The notes beneath the pieces were generated by a model, which did no database searches, was not told the origin of the DNA, and saw only the letters and a list, made by a program, of their open reading frames with translations. The position numbers and the translations under genes were made by a program. From Mycolicibacter senuensis (GTDB lineage: Bacteria; Actinomycetota; Actinomycetes; Mycobacteriales; Mycobacteriaceae), in assembly GCF_003284925.1 (NCBI RefSeq), contig NZ_QMEX01000006.1:1-64000 (forward strand): DNA of 64,000 nt, given 5' to 3'. Below, in pieces: positions 45,950 through 56,742 of the stretch (positions are counted from its first letter, which is position 1; each line of letters opens with the position of its first letter).

Positions 45950-46378
45950 TCAACTGCACAGATATTGTCTGTTGAGCACACAGTTCACCGGTGGCGAGTA
46001 CGTCCCGGACAGCACACCCCGGAAACCACCGGTGGCCGAACCACCCGGCGCGATGATGCGATTCCAATTGGCGGGGCCGACAACATAGTGCGTACCCGAG
46101 CGTGCAAAGGTGCTGCTCCAGCTGTGCGAGATGGACTGTCCCACCGGCAGGTCGAATTCAAGCCGCCAATCGGCGAGCGGCGCGGCGCTCCTGTTCGTGA
46201 TGACGAAGCGGGCAATGAAACCGGTCTGCCACGTCGAGGTCACCGACAGCGTCGCGCTGGCGGCGGCCGCATGCGCCACAGCGGTGGCGGCCAGTCCCAG
46301 GATGACAACCAGCAATACCGACGCGCCGACGTGAAGCGCAGTACGTAAGCGCTTCGTGCGCCTGTCCAGCCGGCCCAT
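45950..46378 (-). CDS. secreted CBM2 protein, Rv1987-like
   Basis: 142 residues. The basic start MGRLDRRTKRLRTALH precedes a signal helix (VLLVVILGLAATAVAHA, cleavage near 38). A family 2 carbohydrate-binding module follows, with aromatic residues in TSTWQTGFIARFVITN, ADWRLEFDLP and GPANWNRIIAPGGS and a terminal Cys pair (VNCVLNRQYLC). It closely recalls M. tuberculosis Rv1987, a secreted protein of the RD2 region, in length and sequence. No catalytic domain; probably binds cellulose or chitin. Here it lies beside a 13E12 fragment. Confidence 0.88.
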   Translation of the reverse strand: MGRLDRRTKRLRTALHVGASVLLVVILGLAATAVAHAAAASATLSVTSTWQTGFIARFVITNRSAAPLADWRLEFDLPVGQSISHSWSSTFARSGTHYVVGPANWNRIIAPGGSATGGFRGVLSGTYSPPVNCVLNRQYLCS

Positions 46379-46512
46379 AGCAGCAGACCGTAGATCCGCA
46401 CAGCCGATCTCGGCCGTCGCGGCACGGCGAAGCTGCCGGACGTTATCTGAACCGACATCGTCACGAAATCTTCGCCCCATAGCCGGCAACTGGTCTGACC
46501 ACTTGACCTCTG

Positions 46513-46534
46513 GCCAACAATCGGGCAAGTTGGC
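46513..46534. promoter_or_regulatory. inverted repeat upstream of GntR gene
   Basis: GCCAAC and GTTGGC form perfect 6-base arms with a 10-base spacer, ending 3 bases before the GntR start codon. Candidate autoregulatory operator. Confidence 0.5.
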
Positions 46535-46537
46535 GGT

Positions 46538-47260
46538 ATGGCTCTGCGGCAGGTGACTCGACGCTCGGTACCCGAACACGTCTTCGAGCAGATCATGTCC
46601 GAGGTGCTCAGCGGCGAAATGGCGCCCGGCGAGGTGCTGCCCAACGAGCGCCGGCTCGCCGAAGTGCTCGGCGTGTCCCGGCCGGCCGTTCGGGAGGCAC
46701 TCACTCGGCTCAACGCTGCCGGCCTGATCGAGGTCCGGCACGGCGACGCCACCACCGTGCGGGACTATCGCCATCACGCGGGCCTGGACCTGCTGCCCCG
46801 CCTGCTGCTCCGCGGTGAGGAACTGGACCTGGAGGTCGTGCGCAGCATCTTGGAGGCCCGGCTGCACAACGGGCCCAAAGTCGCCGAGTTGGCGGCCCAA
46901 CGCAGCGGCCCGCAGGCCGCCGCGGTGCTCGACGGCGCCGTGGACGCCCTTGCCGCCGAGGCCGACCCGGTGCAGCGCCAGCGTGCCGCACTGACGTTCT
47001 GGGACCACGTCGTCGACGCCGCCGACTCCATCGTCTTCCGGCTGATGTTCAACACGCTGCGTGTCACCTACGAGCCGGCCCTGGAAGCCCTGGCGACCGT
47101 GATGGCCGTCGAGGTCAGCCATCCCGAGCCGTACCAACAGGTGGCGCAGGCTATCGCCGCCGGCGACCCGGCGGGCGCCCGGCGCGCCGCGATCGAACTA
47201 CTGGAACCGGCCACCGGCGCCCTGCTCACCGCCCTGTCCGGCTTGGACGAACAGCGATGA
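46538..47260 (+). CDS. GntR/FadR-family regulator
   Basis: 240 residues. The winged helix spans ~10-75 ([56 protein letters not shown]). A C-terminal all-helical effector domain of the FCD/FadR type (~85-235) follows. Its stop overlaps the start of the hydroxylase gene by 4 bases (ATGA), so the regulator and its probable target are one transcript. Confidence 0.9.
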   Translation: MALRQVTRRSVPEHVFEQIMSEVLSGEMAPGEVLPNERRLAEVLGVSRPAVREALTRLNAAGLIEVRHGDATTVRDYRHHAGLDLLPRLLLRGEELDLEVVRSILEARLHNGPKVAELAAQRSGPQAAAVLDGAVDALAAEADPVQRQRAALTFWDHVVDAADSIVFRLMFNTLRVTYEPALEALATVMAVEVSHPEPYQQVAQAIAAGDPAGARRAAIELLEPATGALLTALSGLDEQR

Positions 47261-47913
47261 CCACCCGTGCGCGAAGCGGCCTCACGCTGTCCGAGGCGGG
47301 CCGGGAGTTCTGGCGCCACCCCTCCCCCTGGTGCCTTGCGCTGACGTTCATCGCGGCGCTGACCGCCCGGATCGCCGTCGGCGACTGGCAAGTCAGCGAT
47401 GCTGTGCTGCCGGCGCTCATGATCGTCGCTTTTCCGGTGTTCGAGTGGGTCATCCATGTCGGCATCCTGCATTGGCGGCCCCGCTCCGCCGGCCGCTTCA
47501 CTCTGGATCCGTTGCTGGCGCGCAAACACCGTGAGCATCACCGTGACCCGCGGCAGATCGAGCTGATCTTCATACCCCACCAGACTCTGCTCTGGTTGAT
47601 CCCCACGGCCGTCGCGGTGCCGTTGCTCGTCTCCAGCCGGCTCGGCCTGGGACTGACATCGGTGGTCGTGTTGACCGGCCTCGGATTGGTCTACGAGTGG
47701 ACCCATTACCTCATCCACACCGACTACAAGCCGAAAACCCGTGCCTACCGGTTGATCTGGCGCAATCACCGACAGCACCACTTCAAGAATGAGAACTACT
47801 GGTTCACGATCACCACCACCGGCACCGCCGATCGGCTGCTCGGCACCAACCCGGATCAGTCGACGGTACCGACATCTCCGACCGCCAGGAATCTGCACGG
47901 CGCGACCCGCTGA
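47257..47913 (+). CDS. fatty acid hydroxylase/sterol desaturase-family protein
   Basis: 218-residue membrane di-iron enzyme. Histidine clusters that bind the metal are HREHH near 92-96, HYLIH near 148-152 and HRQHH near 169-173. Three to four membrane helices surround them. The family introduces hydroxyl groups or double bonds into lipids using O2. Co-transcribed with the GntR/FadR regulator, which suggests a fatty-acid or lipid substrate. Confidence 0.88.
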   Translation: MTTRARSGLTLSEAGREFWRHPSPWCLALTFIAALTARIAVGDWQVSDAVLPALMIVAFPVFEWVIHVGILHWRPRSAGRFTLDPLLARKHREHHRDPRQIELIFIPHQTLLWLIPTAVAVPLLVSSRLGLGLTSVVVLTGLGLVYEWTHYLIHTDYKPKTRAYRLIWRNHRQHHFKNENYWFTITTTGTADRLLGTNPDQSTVPTSPTARNLHGATR

Positions 47914-48012
47914 CGCCGCGACTCACACCGCCCAACCCGCGAACCCGGGCACCGCGGGAACGCTACGGTTGCCTCACATCGACATCGCCGCCGGCCGCGA
48001 AGGAGCACCGCC

Positions 48013-48813
48013 ATGCTGAAGTACGAGATCCACGGCACCGGTGCGCCGCTGGTGCTCGTCCACGGGATCACCCACCGCAGGCAGGCGTGGTATCCGGTGC
48101 TCGAGCACCTCACCGACCACCGCACCGTGGTGCTATTCGACCTGCCCGGGCACGGCGAGTCCCACGACCTGGTGGTCCGCGACGGTGACGTGCAAGGAAC
48201 CCTGCGTACCGAGCTGGTCGCGATGCTGGACCAGTTGGGTCTGGAGCGCCCGCACATCGCCGGAAATTCGCTCGGCGGCCGGATCGCGCTGGAGGCCGCC
48301 GCAGATGATCTGGTAGCCAGCGCGACCGTGCTGTCCCCCGCCGCGTACTGGCACAACGCCCTCGATTTCGCCTACATCCGGTTCGTCTTCTGGTGTCTGA
48401 CCACTAGCGCCCGCGCACTGGCGCCCGTGATCCCCACGCTCGCGCGGTCGGCGCGGGCCAGGCGGATGATGGGCGCGGTGGTGTCGGCCCACCCCGACCG
48501 GATCCCGGCCGACGAGTTCGTGGCCGACCTCCACGGCATGCGGCGGGCCGTTCCCGCGATGAAGAAGATCTTCCCGGCCGCCGAAGTGTTCGACCGAGAG
48601 ATCCCGGCCGACATCCCGGTGACCGTCGCCTGGGCCGCGCGTGACCGGATCCTGCTGCCCTATCAGGCGCGGATCGCCGAGCGACGACTCCCCCAAGCAC
48701 GCCACATCCGGCTGTCGGGGTGCGGCCATGTGCCGATGGCCGACGATCCCGAACTCGTCGCACGCGTACTGCTCGAGGGCAGCGCCCCCGACCGGCGGGC
48801 CGAGGCCTCATAA
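48013..48813 (+). CDS. alpha/beta-fold hydrolase
   Basis: 266 residues. Oxyanion strand LVLVHGITHRRQAWYPVLEHL near 12-32, nucleophile elbow GNSLGG with Ser near 90, and a C-terminal His in SGCGHVPMADDP near 239. The lid region is helical. Substrate unknown (ester, epoxide or acyl-thioester). It follows the hydroxylase by 99 bases, with a purine-rich AAGGAG before the ATG. Confidence 0.87.
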   Translation: MLKYEIHGTGAPLVLVHGITHRRQAWYPVLEHLTDHRTVVLFDLPGHGESHDLVVRDGDVQGTLRTELVAMLDQLGLERPHIAGNSLGGRIALEAAADDLVASATVLSPAAYWHNALDFAYIRFVFWCLTTSARALAPVIPTLARSARARRMMGAVVSAHPDRIPADEFVADLHGMRRAVPAMKKIFPAAEVFDREIPADIPVTVAWAARDRILLPYQARIAERRLPQARHIRLSGCGHVPMADDPELVARVLLEGSAPDRRAEAS

Positions 48814-48991
48814 CAAGTCCGGTGAATCTCGGCCTCGTTTGGCGGCTTCACGGCGCGCCGCGAGTGCTTGAATGAGCCGTGGCCAACCGCATTGAGGCGC
48901 TGCTCGGGGTCGACTACCCCACGGCCTCGATCTGCTCGCGGGCCCGCATCTCGGTGGCCAGGCCGGCCGAGGCACGACCTCGGGTTAGGCC

Positions 48992-49795
48992 GTGACCTCA
49001 CCGGGTTCGCGGCGCGGCTCCGCAACCTCATCGGCTCAGTTGTTGGCTGCGCTCGGAGTGATCGCCGTGCCGGCTTTCGGCTGGTTCGGTCAGCATTGGT
49101 CCGGCGCAACGACTCTGGTGGTGTACTGGTTCGAGAACGTCGCGATGTGCCTGTTGATGATGGTCCGCATCGCCGTGCACCAACGTCTCTCACCCAAATC
49201 CGGTCATTTCCGCTATCACGGCCCGGGAACCGGCGGCCCGGCGACTTCTTCCTTCTTGTGGGGCTTCACTTCGGTCAGTCTGGCCTTCTGTATTGCCCAC
49301 GGGGTCTTCCTCGGAACCATTCTCGCGCTGCTGACTTACAACCGGGCGCCGCAGCTTCAGCTGATCGACCTCGACTGGCGCAGCGTCGGATGGGGATGTC
49401 TGTCCGTATTGCTGTTTCTGGCGGTGGGGTTCCTGCTGGATCTGGTCGATCTGCGCCGCTGGTCCTTCCGCGACCTCGAACGCGCCGCCGATGTCGGTCT
49501 GGGCCGAGTGATGGTCGTGCATCTGACGTTGCTGCTCGGCTTCGCCGGGATCGCCGCCACGGACGCTCCGGGCACGCTGTTCGGGATTTTCGTCGTCCTC
49601 AAGACCCTGGCCGCGCTCAGCGCCGTCATTCCCCAATGGGAGCCCGACCGCCCGCCACGCTGGCTGAGCAACCTGATGAACCGAATGCCCAATGTGCACC
49701 CGGGAGAACGCTTCGAGGACTTCTGGGCCCACGATCAAGACCGCGAGCGGGAGCGGCAGCGACGCAACGAGCAGCCCTGGCGGGCGAGGCGATGA
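48992..49795 (+). CDS. DUF6498 membrane protein
   Basis: 267 residues from a GTG. About six hydrophobic helices, with the family hallmark VVYWFENVAMCLL near 43-55 and a charged C-terminal tail (HDQDRERERQRRNEQ). Function unknown. The stop overlaps the start of the permease gene (ATGA), so the two probably work together. Confidence 0.75.
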   Translation: MTSPGSRRGSATSSAQLLAALGVIAVPAFGWFGQHWSGATTLVVYWFENVAMCLLMMVRIAVHQRLSPKSGHFRYHGPGTGGPATSSFLWGFTSVSLAFCIAHGVFLGTILALLTYNRAPQLQLIDLDWRSVGWGCLSVLLFLAVGFLLDLVDLRRWSFRDLERAADVGLGRVMVVHLTLLLGFAGIAATDAPGTLFGIFVVLKTLAALSAVIPQWEPDRPPRWLSNLMNRMPNVHPGERFEDFWAHDQDRERERQRRNEQPWRARR

Positions 49796-51066
49796 TGGGC
49801 GAAAACCAGGCTTTGGCGCGCCGCCTCGGCACCGGCGACGCCGTCGTGATCGGCCTGGGTTCCATGATCGGCGCCGGAATCTTCGTCGTGCTGGGCCCGG
49901 CGGCGCGGGTGGCTGGGACCGGGCTGTTGATCGGGCTGGCGGTGGCCGCGTTGGTTGCCTACTGCAACGCCACGTCGTCGGCGCGGTTGGCGGCCCGCTA
50001 CCCGACCTCTGGCGGCGCCTACCTCTACGGGCGCAAGCGGCTCGGTGATTTCTGGGGCTACCTGGCCGGGTGGGCGTTCGTGGCGGGCAAGACGGCCTCA
50101 TGTGCGGCGATGGCGCTGACCGTCGGCGTCTATCTGTGGCCGGCGCACAGCCATGCGGTCGCAGTGGCGGCGGTGCTCGCCTTGACGGCGCTGAGTTACA
50201 CCGGGGTGCAGCGATCAGCCCGACTTACCCGTGTGATTGTCGCCGTCGTGGTGGTGGTGCTGGCCGCGGTGGTCGTCACATCGTTGCGCGCCGAGCCTGC
50301 GGCGGTGCCCCGCATCGATCTGACGGACGTCACGGTGGATGGGGTGCTGCAGTCGGCGGGACTGCTGTTCTTCGCGTTCGCCGGGTATGCGCGCATCGCC
50401 ACGCTCGGAGAGGAAGTCCGTGCGCCCGCTCGGGTCATCCCCCGCGCGATCCCCCTCGCGTTGGGCATCGCGTTGGCGGTCTACGCCGTCGTGGCGGTGG
50501 CCGTGCTAGCGGTCTTGGGTGCGCCGCGGCTGGCGAATGCGGTGTCACCGCTGTCGGAGGCGGTGCAAGCCGCGGGGGCGAATTGGCTGGTGCCCGTCGT
50601 GCAGGCAGCTGCGGCGGTGGCGGCGCTGGGTTCGCTGTTGGGGTTGTTGTTGGGGGTGTCCCGCACCACGTTGGCCATGGCGCGGGATCGCCATCTGCCG
50701 CACGTACTGGCCGCGGTGCACCCGAGGTTTCAGGTGCCGCACCGGGCCGAACTGCTGATGGGTGTGGTGGTGGCGGCGTTGGCAGCCACCGCGGATCTGC
50801 GAAATACCATCGGCTTCTCGTCGTTCGGGGTGTTGATCTACTACGCGGTCGCGAACGCATCGGCGTTGACGCTGCGCCGCGACGAAGGGCGCCCGGCTCC
50901 GCTGCTACCGATTCTCGGGGTCCTGGGGTGCGGGACACTGGCGTTCGCCCTGCCGTCGGCATCGGTGGTGTCCGGCGCCGCAGTGATCGGCGGCGGCGCA
51001 GCGGTATACGGACTGCGCCGAGCTCGAAGCGCCTGGCGTCGGCGGCGCGCCACGCCCACCCGGTGA
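49792..51066 (+). CDS. APC-family amino acid permease
   Basis: 424 residues and twelve predicted helices. GSMIGAGIFVVLGP near 21-34 is the unwound helix-1 substrate/cation site of APC transporters, and FFAFAGYARIATLGEEVRAPAR near 190-211 is the helix-6/7 signature. It probably imports or exchanges a cationic or neutral amino acid; the substrate is not visible from sequence. The ATG at 49792 overlaps the upstream stop; 49795 is also possible. Confidence 0.87.
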   Translation: MMGENQALARRLGTGDAVVIGLGSMIGAGIFVVLGPAARVAGTGLLIGLAVAALVAYCNATSSARLAARYPTSGGAYLYGRKRLGDFWGYLAGWAFVAGKTASCAAMALTVGVYLWPAHSHAVAVAAVLALTALSYTGVQRSARLTRVIVAVVVVVLAAVVVTSLRAEPAAVPRIDLTDVTVDGVLQSAGLLFFAFAGYARIATLGEEVRAPARVIPRAIPLALGIALAVYAVVAVAVLAVLGAPRLANAVSPLSEAVQAAGANWLVPVVQAAAAVAALGSLLGLLLGVSRTTLAMARDRHLPHVLAAVHPRFQVPHRAELLMGVVVAALAATADLRNTIGFSSFGVLIYYAVANASALTLRRDEGRPAPLLPILGVLGCGTLAFALPSASVVSGAAVIGGGAAVYGLRRARSAWRRRRATPTR

Positions 51067-51075
51067 CGCCCGGGG

Positions 51076-52089
51076 CTACCCGGAGATCCGGCGCGCGATC
51101 TGGCCGTACCGCTCAAAGCGTTCGGGATCGCCGAGAGCGTTGTACAAGACCAGCCGAGTCGCCACTGCGCCATACTTGTCGATCAGCTTGTCAGCCAATT
51201 CATCCCAGGTCGACTCGGTTGCAAAGGTGGCCAAGTGCTCGTCGGTGATCTGTGCCGCCATGCCCGCGAAGTCGCCCGCCTTCTGCTTTTCGCGGAGTCG
51301 GGCGGTGGTGCCTTCGAAGCCGGCCTCATCCCAGATGAACGCGTAGTTCGGGGTGCTGCCGTAGAAGCTCATGCTGGCGCGCACCAACTCTCGTTCCCGG
51401 TGCCGCTCTTCGTCGCTGTCGCCGACGATCGTCATCGCGGGCACGATGATGGCGACCTCCGACGGTGAGCGTCCCGCCCTGCGGGCGCCTTCTGCCACCT
51501 TGGGCACCACGTGACGTGCGAGGTAGCCGGGTTCTCCGAGCGGATGGACGTGCACACCGTCGGCCACTTCGCCTGCCATGCGCAGCATCCACGGATTCAC
51601 CGCTGCGATATCGACTTTGGGATCGGGCGCCTCGATGGGGCCGGGACTCCACTGCGGAGTGATGAAATCGAGCTCGTAGAACTGTCCGTGATGGTCCAAC
51701 CTTCCCGTCCGGAACGCGGCGAAACACGCCTTCACGGCGAGCACGTAGTCACGCAGCCGAGGGCCGGGACGATCGAACGCTGCGCCGTAGCGCCGCACGA
51801 CATGGGTACGAACCTGGGTGCCCAGACCGAGTCGAAACCTCCCGGCGGTCGCCTCCTGCAACTCCCAGGCCGTTGCCGCGGTGACGAACGGGCTGCGCGG
51901 AAAGGCAACCGCGACCCCGGTCGAAAGCTCCAGTCCGGGAGCGGACTGAGATGCCATGGCGGCGTTCAGATATGCGGTACGACCGGCTTCGGTGAACAGC
52001 AGCCCCGAGAAGCCTGCGGCCTGGGTGCGCCGGGCCAATGCACCGACCTCTCCCAAGGGCTGCGGAACGGTCATGACGTCAGTCTGCAC
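51076..52089 (-). CDS. LLM-class F420-dependent oxidoreductase
   Basis: 337-residue luciferase-like TIM barrel of the mycobacterial TIGR03617 type. Characteristic stretches are GFSGLLFTEAGRTAYLNAA, LSTGVAVAFPRSPF, GRFRLGLGTQVRTHVVRRYG and IAAVNPWMLRMAGEVADGVHVHPL. The cofactor is probably F420; the substrate is unknown. It converges on the permease gene with 9 bases between the stops. Confidence 0.88.
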   Translation of the reverse strand: MQTDVMTVPQPLGEVGALARRTQAAGFSGLLFTEAGRTAYLNAAMASQSAPGLELSTGVAVAFPRSPFVTAATAWELQEATAGRFRLGLGTQVRTHVVRRYGAAFDRPGPRLRDYVLAVKACFAAFRTGRLDHHGQFYELDFITPQWSPGPIEAPDPKVDIAAVNPWMLRMAGEVADGVHVHPLGEPGYLARHVVPKVAEGARRAGRSPSEVAIIVPAMTIVGDSDEERHRERELVRASMSFYGSTPNYAFIWDEAGFEGTTARLREKQKAGDFAGMAAQITDEHLATFATESTWDELADKLIDKYGAVATRLVLYNALGDPERFERYGQIARRISG

Positions 52090-52142
52090 GGTGCGATCTT
52101 ACGTGCCGGTGCGCTGTCGGGAGGTGGTCTGAGCGTGAGCGT

Positions 52143-52592
52143 CTAACCTGCGACAGCAACCACCACGGCCGCGGCCAGGAACACGATCTCCTCGCCGGTG
52201 CGCACCGACAGTCGCGTCGTCATCGACTTGGGCGGAGCCGGCATCCGCGCTGCGTAGATGTTGGCCGGGAACATCGCCAGCATCAGCAGCACGAGACCGG
52301 CTGCCGCCGCGCCCCGGGTGACGGGGATCAGCAGGCCGACCGCCCCGGCGAGTTCCAGCACACCGGTCACGCTCACCAGCAGGCCCGGAGCGGGCAGCGC
52401 CGGCGGAACGATCGCGATCAGGTCGCGTCGCAGCGGCGGTGCGAAATGCGCCACCCCGGTGACCACGAACATCGCGGCCAGGCCGACGGCGATCGCCCGG
52501 ATCCAGCCGTCGACGTAGTCGATACCGCACCATCCGGCGATCCGGGCGACCACGCTGCCGACCAGCAGTGCGATCAATGGCGCCACGACCAT
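52143..52592 (-). CDS. DoxX-like membrane protein
   Basis: 149 residues with four helices. VTGVLELAGAVGLLIPVTRGAAAAGLVLLMLAMFPANIY is the DoxX/DUF4267-like core. Divergent from a TetR gene 87 bases away, with two copies of a 17-base element in the gap, so it is a likely target of that regulator. Confidence 0.8.
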   Translation of the reverse strand: MVVAPLIALLVGSVVARIAGWCGIDYVDGWIRAIAVGLAAMFVVTGVAHFAPPLRRDLIAIVPPALPAPGLLVSVTGVLELAGAVGLLIPVTRGAAAAGLVLLMLAMFPANIYAARMPAPPKSMTTRLSVRTGEEIVFLAAAVVVAVAG

Positions 52593-52598
52593 CCCCCG

Positions 52599-52658
52599 AT
52601 CTAGACGTTGCCAAGTTACCGGGGCCGACTTTACGGGTCATATCTAGCCATTGTCAAG
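52599..52658 (+). promoter_or_regulatory. 17-bp direct repeats between DoxX and TetR genes
   Basis: ATCTAGACGTTGCCAAG (52599-52615) and ATCTAGCCATTGTCAAG (52642-52658) agree at 14 of 17 positions and are 43 bases apart. This is consistent with two regulator sites four helical turns apart. They cover the divergent promoter region. Confidence 0.6.
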
Positions 52659-52679
52659 ACTCCGGGTATGCTGGTCGTC

Positions 52680-53243
52680 ATGGCTCGCTCGACGTATCAC
52701 CACGGCGATCTACGCGCGGCGATCCTGGCCGAGGCCGCCCGCATGGTGGCCGAACAGGGCGCGGACCGGGTGTCGCTGCGGGAGCTGGCGCGGGCCGCCG
52801 GGGTGTCACATGCGGCCCCGGCGCATCACTTCACCGATCGGCGGGGGTTGTTCACCGCGTTGGCCGCGGAAGGCTTTCGGCTGCTGGCCGACGCACTCAC
52901 CGCGGCTCGGCCACGGTTCATCGACGCCGCCCTGGCCTACGTGCGGTTCGCCCTCGCCCATCCGGGTCACTACCAGGTGATGTTCGACAAGTCGCTGCTG
53001 GACAGCGCGGATCCCGGCCTGAGTGCGGCCGAAGCGGCGGCCGCCGCCGAGTTGTCTCGCGGCGTGGCCGGTCTGGCCGACGCGCACGCCCGTGACGACC
53101 CGACCGGCGCCGAGCTGGCGGCCTGGTCGCTGGTGCACGGCTTCGCCACGTTGTGGCTCAACGACGCCGTCGACGCGGCGGTGAAGGCCACCGACCCCAT
53201 GCGCACCGTCGAACGCATCGCCCGCATGCTGTTCGACGACTAG
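52680..53243 (+). CDS. TetR-family transcriptional regulator
   Basis: 187 residues from the ATG at 52680. The helix-turn-helix is in ILAEAARMVAEQGADRVSLRELARAAGVSHAAPAHHFTDRRGLFTAL. The C-terminal ~100 residues, starting near YVRFALAHPGHYQVMF, are of the WHG/TetR_C_13 type. Divergent from the DoxX-like gene with repeated elements between. Confidence 0.9.
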   Translation: MARSTYHHGDLRAAILAEAARMVAEQGADRVSLRELARAAGVSHAAPAHHFTDRRGLFTALAAEGFRLLADALTAARPRFIDAALAYVRFALAHPGHYQVMFDKSLLDSADPGLSAAEAAAAAELSRGVAGLADAHARDDPTGAELAAWSLVHGFATLWLNDAVDAAVKATDPMRTVERIARMLFDD

Positions 53244-53245
53244 TT

Positions 53246-53386
53246 TCATCGGCGGAGGTCCCTGGCCGCGGGAGCTCCGAACCTGGTGCGCTGGTTGGCC
53301 GGGTGCCGACCGCCGACCGGCATCACCATGACCGGCGGCGGCCCCGGGTGCAGACGCTTCGGGCGTTTCGGGCCCAGGTCTGACAT
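53246..53386 (-). CDS. possible 46-residue basic, Pro-rich protein
   Basis: ATG at 53386 to TGA at 53246, with codons ending almost always in G or C. The product begins MSDLGPKRPKRLHPGPPPVM and ends ANQRTRFGAPAARDLRR. It carries no membrane segment. I do not recognise a family and the ribosome site is weak. It converges on the TetR gene with 2 bases between the stops. Confidence 0.35.
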   Translation of the reverse strand: MSDLGPKRPKRLHPGPPPVMVMPVGGRHPANQRTRFGAPAARDLRR

Positions 53387-53668
53387 CACCGGCCCCCGCC
53401 CCGAGCCGTTGTCGCGCAACCACTGGTCAAGCGCGTTTCACCCTGGTGCCACGGCTGCTGTTTACCGCCGGGAAAAGATCCCCGAATCGGCGTTTGGGGC
53501 GCCGTTCCCCGGGGAAATCTGCGCGGCAGCGCGCCTCGGTTCTCAACAGGCAATCCGCCGAGCTGAGACCGCTGACCGTTGTGCAGCGGGGAACAGGTGG
53601 GCTCAGCGTTGCGCCCACCGTTCGGTGTCTGGCGGGGCTGCGGCGGCCCACCTGGCGGGAGAGACCTC
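53387..53668. other. leader/promoter region of the mycolate operon
   Basis: 282 bases without a supported gene in front of the five-gene methyltransferase operon. Somewhat less GC-rich patches (around 53460-53480 and 53570-53590) may hold the promoter, but I cannot place -10/-35 boxes with confidence. GGGAGAG just before 53669 serves as ribosome site. Confidence 0.5.
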
Positions 53669-55440
<1,772 letters not shown>

Positions 55441-55468
55441 TCCGCCGTCAGGAAACCGGATAACGACC

Positions 55469-56722
55469 ATGGCCAGGTTCTCGACGGGCAACGGATTTCC
55501 CGATGTGGTTGTCACCGGCGTCGCCATGACGACGGCACTCGCCGCCACCGTGGACGACACCTGGAAGAAATTGCTGGACGGACAAAGCGGCATCCGCCAC
55601 CTCGACGATCCGTTCGTCGAGCAGTACAACCTGCCGGTGCGCATCGGCGGACACCTACTCGAAGACTTCGACCACGAACTGACCCGCAAGGAACTGCACC
55701 GGTTGTCGTATCTGCAGAAGATGTCCACCGTGTTGGGCCGACGGGTCTGGGTCAACGCCGGATCCCCCGAGGTCGACACCCGCCGGCTGATGGTGTCGAT
55801 CGGCACCGGCCTGGGCTCCCCGGAAGAACTGGTCTGGGGCTATCAAGGCATGGTCGAGCGCGGCATGAAAGGCGTGTCGCCGTTGGGAGTTCAGAAGTAC
55901 ATGCCCAACGCGGCGGCCGCCGCGGTCGGGCTGGAACGCGGCGCCAAGGCCGGGGTGCTGACACCGGTCTCAGCATGCGCCTCCGGAGCCGAGGCCATCG
56001 CCCAAGCCTGGCGTGACATCGTCTACGACGAAGCCGACATCGCCATCTGCGGCGGGGTGGAGACCAAGATCGAGGCGGTACCGATCGCCGGCTTCGCCGC
56101 CATGCGCATCGTGTTGTCGACGACCAACGACGACCCGGCCGGCGCCTGCCGCCCTTTCGACCGGGACCGCAACGGCTTCGTGTTCGGCGAGGGCGCCGCG
56201 ATGATGGTCATCGAAACCGAAGAGCACGCCAAAGCGCGCGGCGCCACCATCCTGGCCCGGCTGATGGGCGCGGCGATCACCTCCGACGGCTACCACATCG
56301 TGGCGCCCGACCCCACCGGCGAACGGGCCGGCTACGCCATGACCCGGGCGATCGAACTCGCCGGGCTGGCACCGGCTGACATCGACCACATCAACGCCCA
56401 CGCGACCGGTACCCGCATCGGTGATCTAGCCGAGGCCCAGGCCATCCACACTGCGATGGGCAGCCACCAGCCAGCCGTCTATGCACCGAAATCCGCGCTG
56501 GGCCATTCAGTAGGCGCGGTCGGAGCCGTCGAGGCGATCCTGACCGTGCTGGCGCTACGCGACGGGGTTATCCCGCCCACGCTGAACTTGAACCACCTCG
56601 ACCCGGAGATCGTATTGGACGTAGTGGCCGGCCAGCCACGGTCGGGCGACTACCGCTATGCGATCAGCAATTCGTTCGGGTTTGGCGGACACAACGTGGC
56701 CCTGGCCTTCGGCACCTACTAG
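55469..56722 (+). CDS. beta-ketoacyl-ACP synthase, KasB-like
   Basis: 417-residue condensing enzyme of the KasA/KasB family of the mycobacterial FAS-II system. It would join malonyl-AcpM to growing acyl-AcpM chains. Catalytic residues: Cys in [12 protein letters not shown] near 173, His in NAHATGT near 310, and His in [18 protein letters not shown] near 344. The start [39 protein letters not shown] is nearly that of KasB (Rv2246), not KasA. kasA-kasB-accD6 normally form their own locus. Here the gene stands between mycolate methyltransferases, 28 and 20 bases from its neighbours. Confidence 0.9.
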   Translation: MARFSTGNGFPDVVVTGVAMTTALAATVDDTWKKLLDGQSGIRHLDDPFVEQYNLPVRIGGHLLEDFDHELTRKELHRLSYLQKMSTVLGRRVWVNAGSPEVDTRRLMVSIGTGLGSPEELVWGYQGMVERGMKGVSPLGVQKYMPNAAAAAVGLERGAKAGVLTPVSACASGAEAIAQAWRDIVYDEADIAICGGVETKIEAVPIAGFAAMRIVLSTTNDDPAGACRPFDRDRNGFVFGEGAAMMVIETEEHAKARGATILARLMGAAITSDGYHIVAPDPTGERAGYAMTRAIELAGLAPADIDHINAHATGTRIGDLAEAQAIHTAMGSHQPAVYAPKSALGHSVGAVGAVEAILTVLALRDGVIPPTLNLNHLDPEIVLDVVAGQPRSGDYRYAISNSFGFGGHNVALAFGTY

Positions 56723-56742
56723 TACTAGAAAGCAGTTGCGTT

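Noticed and set aside
45950-47137. Reading the CBM2 gene as a 395-residue fusion extending to 47137
   Set aside because: The extra part is antisense to the GntR gene. The signal peptide and Rv1987-like length fit the ATG at 46378.
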